A DNA stretch of 64,000 nucleotides from Prinsepia uniflora. Lineage: Eukaryota > Streptophyta > Magnoliopsida > Rosales > Rosaceae. The stretch covers positions 3,329,781 through 3,393,780 of the forward strand of contig CM064866.1 of the NCBI GenBank assembly GCA_032719365.1, written 5' to 3'. The notes under the pieces are model-generated. The model did not search any database, had not been told where the DNA came from, and saw nothing but the letters and a program-made list of their open reading frames with translations. Shown in pieces: positions 24,870-35,178 of the stretch; the first letter of the stretch is position 1, and the number at the start of each line of letters is the position of its first letter. The position numbers and the translations under genes were made by a program.

Positions 24870-25288
24870 GTGTCTGGGACACTGGGGAAGTCACGGTGCA
24901 TTGCCTGCGAGGGGTCATTGTACGGAGCTACCGGACCGTATAGTGACTCAGAAGCAGGATTGCTATGATTAGACGTCTGGGATGTCAGACATCTGTGATG
25001 TCAAAGATATTGACCCGGAGAGACCCCGGGTAGCACACGTCGCTTTTTATACCGTGAGATATGACGTCTGGGACGTCAAGCGTCTGGGACGCTAGGCATC
25101 TGGGATGCTGGAGATGGTAATGTGGTAAATATGGACTAATGGATCTATGAAATGGTTTTTAGGTTGAATTTATGTTGATGGTTTTGGGCGGTGGCCCACA
25201 TGTTTTTGTATGTATGGATGTGGTATTCTACAGTTTTGGGCTGAGTTCCCACACTTGGTTTTGAGTTACGGTTTTTGGGCTAAGGCCC
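24870..25288 (+). repeat. Mini-hairpin array, element C LTR (3' segment)
   Basis: Stems vary around a mostly TGG loop: GTGTC-TGG-GACAC (24870), GACGTC-TGG-GATGTC (24972), GACATC-TGT-GATGTC (24988), GACGTC-TGG-GACGTC (25063), AGCGTC-TGG-GACGCT (25079), GCATC-TGG-GATGC (25096). Adjacent loops are exactly 16 bp apart in both clusters. GGGC/GCCC pairs follow at 25186 and 25277. Confidence 0.9.
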
Positions 25289-25623
25289 TAATGGCTTGGT
25301 TAAACAAACGTTTTGGTTACTGGTTTTCGATGCATGCATACGTTTTAATGAAGGGCATAAATGTCTTATAAATGTGTTTAATGAACTTAATGATTTTCGT
25401 CCACTCACAGCTTTTATTGGTTTTAATGCCCTTTAGGTTGATTACGGATACGACTGCAGCAGAGTCTGGGACATCGTACGCCTCCTCTATCGATCCTTGT
25501 GCACTCTGGAAGCACCGTTTGGGTAGTGACTTTTGGTTATCCCTTGTCTGACACCTCTTGTTGGACGGGAGCATGGCACATTCCATGGTAATCCCGGGGG
25601 GATTGGGATGGGTTGTGTCAACA

Positions 25624-25635
25624 TGGTATCAGAGC
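25624..25635 (+). other. Primer-binding site, element C
   Basis: TGGTATCAGAGC lies three bases downstream of the C LTR end at 25620. Confidence 0.8.
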
Positions 25636-27093
25636 AGGTTTGCTCTTTTGCGCGCAGGTCGAGGGTGTGATGTCTCTTTGGGCTGCAGTTTCGTTATCAA
25701 CCTGATAGATAGTTTTTGGGTTTGAATGGTGGATAGAGTGTGATTGGCCCGATACGCCGTGCGTTAATGTGGTTCGAGCCAAATGGGGTTGTATGTGATG
25801 AACTGGTATTGTGGGACCTTCGGTTCGGTCATGTGGTATTCGATTGTTGTGCTGCTAGGAGCAGCTGGGTTCGAGGAACCCCATTTGAGTAATGGTCTAA
25901 AATGTGAACCCTAATGGTGATTGCTTGGGTGAGGGATGTTGGTACAACGGAGTTAGCCGATGACCTTAGTGGTGGCACCCACATTGAGTTGGCTTTGACG
26001 TCTATACGATGTCAGGACCGCGGGGTCGGTCAGGGTGTGGATTTTATTACAGAGAGCAGTTGGGTTCGGTGGAACCATAGGGTGTGATTGTGGAACCCTA
26101 GTATATGATGGATTAAAAAGGTGAGCCTTAATTGTGACTAGTGGATGAGAACTTGTGCTGCGACGAGCGACTGAGGTCATGGATGACCATGTGAATGATT
26201 CTAGTGAGTCTAGTCAGAACTATGGGATTCGACCCATGGGTACGGTTACGAGATAAAATATGGAATCCCGAGTTAGACCGGATGTTAGTGTGATGTGTGG
26301 ATGCTGATCTCGATAGCAATGACTGTTAGTCGGTAGTCGTGTGGAGATGACTGGCTATCGAGGGTATTTGGTGTGGTTGCAGTACTTGGGGATCAGGGGA
26401 CGTTCAGGGAACGTTCATTATCCTGATGTGGATTGTCAGAATGGTGGTACCCATAGTTGTGGGGTACGAGTAGAGGTACGGGATCGTCGCTCGGTATGAG
26501 CGGAGATCCAGGGTTGTCCGATTTGCACACGGTGTGCAAGTGTGGATGTTTGTATGTTGGTACTTTTGTGCTAATGCTAGTATGGATGCATGTGTGCTAA
26601 TACTAGTTTTGTTGATAGTGTGTTGGTGCTGGTACTAGCGCTGGTGCTAGTGTCAGTGATTGTGATGACGACGAGCCACAAGTTGGGATGTGACTCCGTC
26701 ATGATGGACATATGATCGGTATTTGAGATTTGGTAGTGGTTGCGTGATGGACTGGATGGGATCCAGCAGAGATTGTGATGTGTTGGGATAAGTCCCAACA
26801 GTGATGAGATGACAAGTGATGAGTGGATAAAAAGGTATGATTGAGACTTGAGGAATCTTGGGATGACGTCCCCTACGTCATGAGAATTAGTGGATTTGGG
26901 GAGTTGTTGTCAACTCTGAGGTTGGTGTGATTGTATATTTCTAATATCCCTAGAAAGTACAAGGAAATGATTGGAATTGGAAAAGACGAGGAAATCATTG
27001 GTGGTATAGATGTGGGATTTTGTGATCGTGAATGACTTGGAGAACCGAGTGTTGAACTTGTAAAGGTTGAGATTTGAGAACGAAATAGTAATG
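25636..27093 (+). mobile_element. Element C non-coding interior
   Basis: No gag or pol is recognisable. Segments match the reverse complement of element F's interior, for example the block around 26472-26545 against about 48440-48520. C and F therefore belong to one non-coding lineage. No polypurine tract or complete 3' LTR follows; the element breaks up before 27236. Confidence 0.7.
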
Positions 27094-27235
27094 AATTACG
27101 TCATTTTGGATGTGCGTAAATGGTTATTAACGGACATGAGGTCTGAGTAATGGATTGATTTCGGACACGTGGTTGTCCAAGTGAGTTGAGGATGTGGGAA
27201 GTCCAGTGGTTGGACTTGACATCTCATTGGGAGCA
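27094..27235. other. Hairpin-bearing stretch between C interior and satellite
   Basis: No gene. It contains AAGTCC/GGACTT around 27199-27217 and GGAC/GTCC around 27164-27180, the style seen in C-type LTR arrays. It may be a broken piece of a C-family LTR; origin is uncertain. Confidence 0.4.
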
Positions 27236-27754
27236 TGTGTGGTTGCAAGCCGAGTAAGACCGAACCCCGACTCGTATGTTTGAGTCAAAGTGTGGTTGCA
27301 AGCCGAGTAGGGCTGTACACCGACTCTAATGTTTGAGTCAAAATAGCAAGTGTTGGGGTGTAGGCCGAGTAAGACCGAACCCCGACTCGTATGTTTGAGT
27401 CAAAGTGGTGGTGTAAGCCGAGTAGGGCTGTACACCGACTCTAATGTTTGAGTCAAAATAGTAAGTGTTGAGGTGTAGGCCGAGTAAGACCGAACCCCGA
27501 CTCGTATGTTTGAGTCATAGTGGTGGTGTAAGCCGAGTAGGGCTGTACACCGACTCTAATGTTTGAGTCAAAATAGCAAGTGTTGGGGTATAGGCCGAGT
27601 AAGACCGAACCCCGACTCGTATGTTTGAGTCAAAGTGGTGGTGTAAGCCGAGTAGAGCTGTACACCGACTCTAATGTTTGAGTCAAAATAGTAAGTGTTG
27701 AGGTGTAGGCCGAGTAAGACCGAACCCCAACTCGTATGTTTGAGTCATAGTGTT
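27236..27754 (+). repeat. 115-bp tandem repeat, about 4.4 copies
   Basis: The phrase GCCGAGTAAGACCG recurs at 27249, 27364, 27479, 27594 and 27709, exactly 115 bp apart. Each unit has two related halves, and each half has a GACTC...GAGTC inverted repeat. Variant bases alternate every second unit (GGGGT against GAGGT; CAAAG against CATAG), giving a 230-bp higher-order period. Confidence 0.92.
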
Positions 27755-29247
27755 ATGTTACACAAAGGCTAGATAAATGGAAGAGTTTATAAATAACTGG
27801 TGCGAGAACGGGTAAAGTACAACAAGTCATAAGAAGGAAAAAATACAGTCTTAAATGTAGTATTTTTTCAAATGATCGGCATTCCATGGGTGGCCCAGCC
27901 TTCGCCCATCTGGGTCTTCCAATTCGTAAGTTCCGGGCCGGCAGATTCTGGTAACCCGACATGGACCCTCCCAATTGGGGCCGAGAGTCCCGGCTGACTT
28001 TTCGGAGGACCCAGTTGCCTACCTGAAAACCCCGATGTTTGACTTTGGCATTATGGTAGTTGCAAAGCCGCTGTTTGCAGGCGATGTTTCTGAGGTTGGC
28101 TTGCTCTCTGTGCTCCTCGATGAGGTCTAGACTGAGTGCGATCTGATGGTTGTTTTGTTCAGGCTCATAGGACGACACTCGGTAAGAAGTTTTGTTTAGT
28201 TCAGCGGGAATGACTGCTTCCGTTCCGAAAGTTAGCGAGAAGGGGGTTTCATTTGTAGATGTGCGGTAGGATGTCCGATACGACCAGAGTGCGTTGGGGA
28301 GAATTTCAGATCACTTGCCCTTGGCCTCATCCAGCTGCGTTTTCAGTGTATGCTTGATGATTTTGTTTATTGCCTCAACTTGGCCGTTGGACTGAGGGTG
28401 AGCTGGTGAGGCGAAGCAAAGGCGGATGTTGTGTCTGTCACAAAAGGCACGGAAGCGTGCGTTGTCGAATTGCTTCCCATTGTCCGTGACGATTGTGTGG
28501 GGGAGACTGAAACGGCAGATAATGTTCTGGAAGACGAACGTTTCGATCTGGGCCGTGGTGATAGAAGCCAAAGCTTTCGCCTCAACCCACTTTGTGAAGT
28601 AATCCACCGCTACCACCGCATACTTTGTCCTGCCCTTTCCTGCCGGCATTTTCCCAATCAAATCAAGTCCCCACTGCGAGAAGGGCCAGGGGCTGACCAT
28701 TGGTGTGAGGTTTTTTGGAGGTAGGTGGAAGAGAGGGGCGAACCGTTGACACTTATCGCACCGCTTGGTCAGTTCGGTCGCGTCTCCGTGCATGGTTGGC
28801 CAATAGAAACCTTGCCGGAAAGCCTTGTGGGCCAATGACCGTGGTCCAGAATGATTTCCGCAAATACCGGCGTGGATTTCCTCGAGAATGGCCCTGCCTG
28901 CCTCCGGGACGAGACACTTTAAGAGGGGCAAAGTGAAACCCCGTTTGTAAAGTTGGTCGTTGATGAGTGTATAGCGGGCTGCCCGTCTCCGGACCTTTTT
29001 GGCCTCGATCTTGTCAGAAGGAAGAGTTCCGTCTGCGAGGAATCGAAGTAGTGGGGCCATCCACGTGCCGTTAGCGTTGATGGCGTAGACCGCCGGGCAT
29101 TGTGTACTGGGTTGATCCAGAATTTCGATCAGCACACTTCGACTCTGCTTCTCATCGAGGGAGGAGGCGAGCCGGGCCAGAGCGTCGGCATGGCTGTTTT
29201 CGGAGCGTGGAATCCGAGTGATAGCGTAGCCGCAGAAACTACATAGA
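27755..29247 (-). pseudogene. Element D integrase and end of second RNase H
   Basis: This continues the pol frame beyond solo LTR H. It starts with the RNase H tail bearing the last acidic site (SENSHADALARLAS). Integrase follows: HHCC zinc region (HAGICGNHSG...CDKCQR), then core residues in WGLDLIG, TDNGKQFD and NGQVEAINK, consistent with DDE. A TGA at 28311-28313 interrupts the frame where related integrases usually have Trp. The same frame then continues through SEILPNALWSYRT and the C-terminal region (RPQLGG...NLRIGR) to about 27755. No chromodomain is seen, as expected for Tat. Confidence 0.83.
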
Positions 29248-29252
29248 AGGGA

Positions 29253-32200
29253 TGTAACAACCCGTCCCGAGAGCCGGGATTAGTAGGGTGATTAAGTTGG
29301 GATTTAGTGAGGTTAATCGGTGGTTAGATGGTCCTGATAGGTCCGGTAGCGTAGAATGACGATTTTGCCCCTGGTTTGGGCAAAAATGTTGACTTTTAGG
29401 TCGGGTGGTCAAGTGGGTATTAACCAGTGATTAGGACGTAGTTGAGGACGTCACGAACCCGTAGACATGTGGTACGTTCGATTCCGACATCCGAGGAGGA
29501 AGTTGTGATGATCGGAAGGTCGAGGGTATTATCGTAATTTGGGTAAATTAGGGGACCTAGTTGACTTTTTGTAGAATCAGGTTTTGGTCTGTTGACCTAG
29601 GATAGGTAGATAGATTTCGTCCTCCTGAGTTCGATGACAGGCGGCACGTATTCATCGGACTTACGAGGCGAGAGGTACGGGTCTAGGAAGTTTTGGCAAA
29701 ACCGTAAAAATGAGTTATATTTGGAGGGCATTTTGGTCTTTGTGGCACATTGGGATTTGTGCAGAGAGAGAAGGAATGGAAGGCTGAGATTGAACCAGGT
29801 GGGAAAGGGTTGAGTGGATGGTGACACATGGCAAGTGTGTAGAGGATTCTAGGAGAATCCTGTACGTGCACAGTCCAATTATTTGGGGTGCACTCGTGCA
29901 ACTCCCGTGTTTGTTCTTCGACACACAGAGAGAAACAGAGGGTGAGAGATTGAGAGCAATTGATCGATTCTGTGCCAGGGGGAGTGAAGAGTGGTTTGTG
30001 AGGGTGACAGGGAGGTAAGAACAAGCTGGTGATCGGGTTTTGGAGGAGGATTCGTGCACGGCGGCACGGTGGTGGTGCGGCAAGGTTTTGGGGAAACAGG
30101 GAGACCGTGAGAGTCTGGTGGTGGCTACGCCGTGTGGTGGCTCAAACCAAGGCAGGGGGGAGCTGTAGGAGGTTGCAGGGGGTCCAACGAACACCGTGGC
30201 ACGCGGCGGTGCGCACGGCGGAGACGCAATCGAAGGTGAGATCTTTTGCTCTGTTTTCCCGTGATTTTCAATTTGAAAGTCGTGAGGATGGGCTTAGAGT
30301 CGAGAGGAAGGGAGGTCAGGGTGAGGTTCAGGAGGGCTCTAGGTGTCGACTAGGATGGTCGCCGTGACGGGGGTGTACACGGCGGAGGTTGGCACAACGG
30401 CAGGCACTCTGGTGCTCTGTTTCGGCCGTGGAATTCAAATGGGAAGTCGTGGGCTTCGGGGGTGAGTCGAAGGTCTAGGAGGGTTGGTTTAGGATCAGTG
30501 AGGCCCTAGGATGTGTCTGGTGTTGCCACCGTGACGGGGGGTGGTCGGAATGGCTAAATCGTGAAACAGGGACTATCGGGCCGTCTGGTTCGAGCTTCAG
30601 TCGACGATGATGGGGCCATGTCGAGGTTAGAGGAGTAGGGGGATGGATTCCTTGAGACTGGACGAAGCTGTGGGTGAAAGAAGGGAGTGAAATGGTGGCC
30701 GGACGGTGAAGATTGCCTCTCGCCGGTCCAGGTTGCAGCGCCGGTTCAACACAGTGCGTGGAGGTTGATGACGGTGCACTGTAGCAGCGCGTGAGGGCCA
30801 CGCGCAGCCACTTTGGGCGGCGCGTGGGGGCGCGTGCGGCGGCAGTTGGAGAAGTAGTCAACATGGTTTTTGGTCTAGGAGTTATGGTGAGTTCAATGGA
30901 GTTGGTTTCGGGTCAATCGGAAGTCGTTTGAGTTTAGTTCCGCGAGGGTGAAGGTTTAGGGTCCCGGGTTTTATGTTTTTCGATTCGGGGATTTTTGAGG
31001 GAATTTAGGTGAACTTTCGTAGACGTATTAGCGACGTAATTTGATGATTGTGAACAGGATCGGGATTTCCCGAGGAAGCCGAGGAACGTGCTGGACGTTC
31101 GGGACGCGAGTAGGGCTCGATACTGTGAGTGGACCCTTTTCTTAAACTCGAACATGCATAACTGTTTTCTATACTTGTTTTATATAGATATGTGATTTCA
31201 TGATTTTTGGATTTATGATGTGATTTTACATAGTTGCACGTTTTTCGAGAAAATACGGTATTTGACACGTTTTACGATAGAAGGTTGATTTCGGATTATA
31301 AGGTTATAGTTTTGGGATTTCAAATGGTAAATGAGTTTTAATGATTATAAATGGATTTTGAAACATGATTTTGATAATCAAGGTTTTCAGTTTTAAAATC
31401 GGATTTCAGGAAACGAGATTTGGTTTTAAAGTTGGAAAGTGGATTCCGGATTTGGGTTCGGAATGACGGTTCTGGATGCCGGAAGGGCATCGGACCAGTG
31501 ATTTCGGATTCGGGTTTGGATGTGGATTGGTAAATGGTTTTCAAATGATTTTGGGATTGGATTTGCTGGATCTGGATGTTGGGTTTAAAGACCCGGATAT
31601 ATGTGACGGGGGACCGGCCGGATTGGGTTTAAAGACCCGGATTGAGTTTAAAGACTCGGGAGTTTAAAGACTCGGATATATTGATTTCCCCCGTAGGCCT
31701 TGAGTTTAAAGACTCGGGAGTTTAAAGACTCGGATATGATTAAGGCCTGGATTGAGTTTAAAGACTCGGGAGTTTAAAGACTCGGATAGGTCCAGCAGGT
31801 TTGATCGGGAAGTAATGTTTTGCTATCAATGGTTTATGATACGGTTTCTGATACTTCGGTTATGATTTATATAACTATTTTATAGTGTTTCTGTTTCTTA
31901 TGATGTTTTGTGAAAATTGATTTATAACTGTGTTAACAACTGGTGGTTATGCCTGTAGTTTTCAAAATGGAGGGTTAAACTCGGTTTTTTGATAAATGGT
32001 TTTAGAACTTTTCTTTTATTATGGTCCACTCGCACTTTTGTTTTAACTTGCCCTCCAGGTTGTGGAGCGAGCACGGGGTCTTGACGTCGAGGCAGTGTCC
32101 GAGGCATAGAAGTGACGTGAGGGATCCCGGAATAGTTTAAAGTCTTCCGTGTGCGTGTACTTTATCAGATTTTATTTTCCTTGTGTTCCGTACTATGCTC

Positions 32201-32347
32201 TGTAAACGATAACTTCGAGTTATGTTGCTTAATTACTCCTGCGTCTGACTGGGTTTGAGTGAGTTTTATTTGGGTGTTGTGTCGGGGAGTCAGACGGGAG
32301 CGGGATTTACCTCGGGTTTCGGGGTGAAACCGGGGTGGGTCCTGACA
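29253..32347 (+). repeat. Solo LTR H, B-type (3095 bp)
   Basis: It runs from TGTAACAACCCGTCCC to GGGTCCTGACA with perfect AGGGA duplications (29248-29252 and 32348-32352). It sits inside D's second RNase H domain. It carries GCGCGTG-N5-CACGCGC (30787-30805), TGTGAGTGGACC (31124-31135), the TTTAAAG array (31581-31787) and GGTCCACTCGCA (about 32024-32035), then CCCTCCAG|GTTGTGG near 32058. Confidence 0.92.
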
Positions 32348-32352
32348 AGGGA

Positions 32353-35178
32353 CTTTGCCAGCGCTCTGTACGCTGCCATGGAAGAGTCCTTCGCCTCATA
32401 GGCGTTGTTGATTTGGTTGACGATGAGCTGTGAATCGCTGAAGATCTTAACCTGTTCTGTCTCCATGGTTTTAGCGAGGCGGAGCCCTGCGAGGAGGGCC
32501 TCATACTCGGCGGCATTGTTGGAGGCCTTGAATTGGAAACGAAGGGCATACTCCATCCGGACCTTGTCCGGTGTGGTAAGGACAAGTCCGGCTCCGGACC
32601 CGTTGTGGCAAGCCGACCCGTCGACATAAAGGAGCCAGGTTGGCCGAGTGGGGTCGAGTTGGGGGTTCTCTTCGTCCAAAGTATGTGTTATGGACAGAGG
32701 GGAAGATGGTGGGGCCTCAGCTGCGGCCGTTGCGGGGACGTAGGAGAACTCAGAGATAAAGTCCGCCATGGCCTGTCCTTTCTCGGCAGTGCGGGGAATG
32801 AAAGTGATGTCGAATTCGCTGAGTTCTATTGCCCATTTCAGTAAGCGGCCCGAAGTTTCGGGCTTCTGAAGCACTTGCCGGAGTGGTCTGTCGGTTAAGA
32901 CGATGATAGAATGAGCCTGGAAGTATGGCCTGAGCTTCCGGGCGGACATGATGAGGGCGAAAGCGAGCTTCTCTAGGTCAGAGTATCTTGTCTTGGCGTC
33001 CTGCAGAGCCTTGCTGACGTAATACACCGGATGTTTGGCGCCGTCCCTACGCTTGACCAACACTGAACTTGTGGCAGAAGCGGAGACAGATAGATACATG
33101 TAAAGGGTTTCCCCGGTGTCTGGTCTTGCTAGCAGCGGCGCTTTTCCCATGTATTCCTTAAGTTCAGTGAAGGCCTTGGTGCATTCCTCGGTCCAGGTGA
33201 TGTGTTTGGACCTGCCCTTTAGGGCTTTGAAGAAAGGCACGCACCTGTCCGTGGCCTTGGAGATGAAGCGTGTAAGGGCTGCGACTCGGCCTGTTAAGCT
33301 TTGCACTTCTTTCTGGGTTCGTGGGGGCTCCATATCGACCAGGGCCTTGATTTTTTCCGGGTTGGCCTCGATGCCCCTTTGGCTAATCATGAAACCCAGA
33401 AATTTCCCAGAGTTGACTCTGAACACGCACTTCGCCGGGTTTAACCTCATTCGATACCGTTTGAGGACGTTGAACATTCGCGAGAGATTGGGGATGTGGA
33501 GGTCAGCCGATTTACTCTTGACGAGCATGTCGTCGACGTAAACCTCCATGGTTTTCCCAATCTGGTCGGCGAACATGAAGTTCACTAGGCGTTGATAAGT
33601 GGCCCCGGCGTTTTTGAGTCCGAAAGGCATGACATTGTAGCAGTATAACCCCTGATCCGTCCGGAAGGTTGTGTGGATCTGATCTGCCGGATGCATAAAG
33701 ATTTGGTTGTAGCCCGAGTACGCATCCATAAAACTCAGGAGCCCATGTCCTGCCGTGGCGTCGACCAGTTGGTCAATCTTGGGCAAAGGAAAACTGTCCT
33801 TGGGGCAGGCCTTGTTAAGGTCGGTAAAATCAATGCACATTCGCCACGCCCCAGAAGGTTTTTTGACGAGTACAACATTGGCGACCCAAGCAGCATAGAC
33901 GGCCTTCCGGACAAAGTGGATGGTGCTGAGCTTGATGATCTCTGCCTTCATAGCCTCGGTCCTCTCAGCATCGTAGAGGCGGCGTTTCTGTTCGACAGGC
34001 TTGTAGGTAGGATCGATACTGAGCCGGTGGCAGATCACGTCGGTGGAGATGCCGGGCATGTCGGCGTACGACCAGGCAAAGACCTCAGAGTTGTCCCTTA
34101 AAAACCGGATCAGTTGTGAGCGCAGGTCGGGCGAAAGAGTGGTCCCAATCTTTACCTTCTGGTCCGCAAAGTCGTGGGAGAGTACTATTTCTTCAACATC
34201 CTCAATGGGTTGTGGATGGGGTGTTGGTGAATGGTCCCAAGGATCTTCGATTGGTTCGGCCCGGATTTTTTGTGCGTCTTGAGGGCTCACGGGGTCGGCC
34301 TCGAACGCGGACTCTGATACTGCCATGGTTTCTTTCGGAGGTTGGATGAGGGTGACAGAATTGCAGGCCCTTGCAGCCATTTGGTCTCCCTTGACTTGAC
34401 CAATCCCCATAGGGGTTGGGAACTTTACTAGCAGTAGGTGGGTGGAGACGACTGCCCTCATCTGGTTGAGTATTCCCCGCCCGAGAATGGCGTTGTAGGC
34501 CGCGGGGCAGTCTACCACCAAGAAAGGTGCCAGTACGGTCGCCTTCCGTGGATGTGTTCCGAGGGAGAGGGGGAGAGTAACCGTTCCATGCGAGACGATA
34601 GAGTCCCCCGTGAAGCCAAAGAGCGGCGTAGGTGAGCGGTCCAGACTTGCTTCTGGGATGCCCAATTGCTTGAAAGCTCGCATGAAAAGGACGTTGACCG
34701 AGCTTCCAGTGTCGACCATTACCCGTTGCACGTCGAAGTTAGATATCTCCGCCATAACGACAATGGGGTCGTCGTGAGGGTAGATGATCCCGCGCTCTTC
34801 CTCCTCGGAGAACGTGATCGGCTCCCAACCGAGTCGATTTGTTTTCTTGGCTCTTCCCTCCTCTATGCTGAAGAGCTGCTGATTCTGTTTGGTGGCCCGT
34901 AGAAAGTTCTTCTTTGCCCGGTTGGAAGTGAGCGGGCAAGAAATTGACGGTCCTCCGGAGATCGTGTTGATCTGCGGGTTGCGAGGTGGAGGTGGAGCGT
35001 GTTGAAGAAATTGGTTGATCTTCCCATCTCGAGCCAGAGCCTCCACCAGATCCCGGAATGCCACACATTGGTCAATGCTATGGCCATTGTACTTGTTGTA
35101 TTGGCAATAAATTCCCGTGTCTTTTCCAAGCTTGCCCTTCGCTGGTGCCCAAGTAGACTTCGGGATCATGTGTTCCAC
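32353..35178 (-). pseudogene. Element D protease, RT and RNase H domains
   Basis: A long uninterrupted frame starts at 35178 on the minus strand. Early is a zinc-knuckle-like CQYNKYNGHSIDQC, then the aspartic protease (VDTGSSVNVLF). RT follows (WRMCIDFTDLNKACPKD, FMDAYSGYNQI, YVDDMLVKS), then a Ty3-type RNase H whose catalytic segment reads MYLSVSASA and looks dead, then an archaeal-type RNase H (YVDGSACHNGSGAG, NNAAEYEAL, FSDSQL). LTR H cuts the last domain at 32347/32352. Removing H and one AGGGA copy leaves the reading frame aligned with 29247. Confidence 0.88.

Larger units (their letters stand above)
16495..25620 (+). repeat. Element C 5' LTR, split by two nested solo LTRs
   Basis: The LTR consists of 16495-16550, 19300-21574 and 24840-25620, about 3.1 kb once the insertions are set aside. 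It begins TATAACGACC (the expected terminal G is A) and ends GTTGTGTCA beside a primer site. It holds GCGCGTG-N5-CACGCGC (20574-20592), CTGTGAGTGGAC (20919-20930), two hairpin-array segments (21185-21479 and 24870-25288), and GTCCACTCACAG (25399-25410) followed by a TTTAG|GT acceptor-like boundary near 25436. Confidence 0.82.

Noticed and set aside
27236..27754. CRISPR-like regular repeat
   Set aside because: Units are contiguous 115-bp tandem copies with no unique spacers, in plant nuclear DNA.
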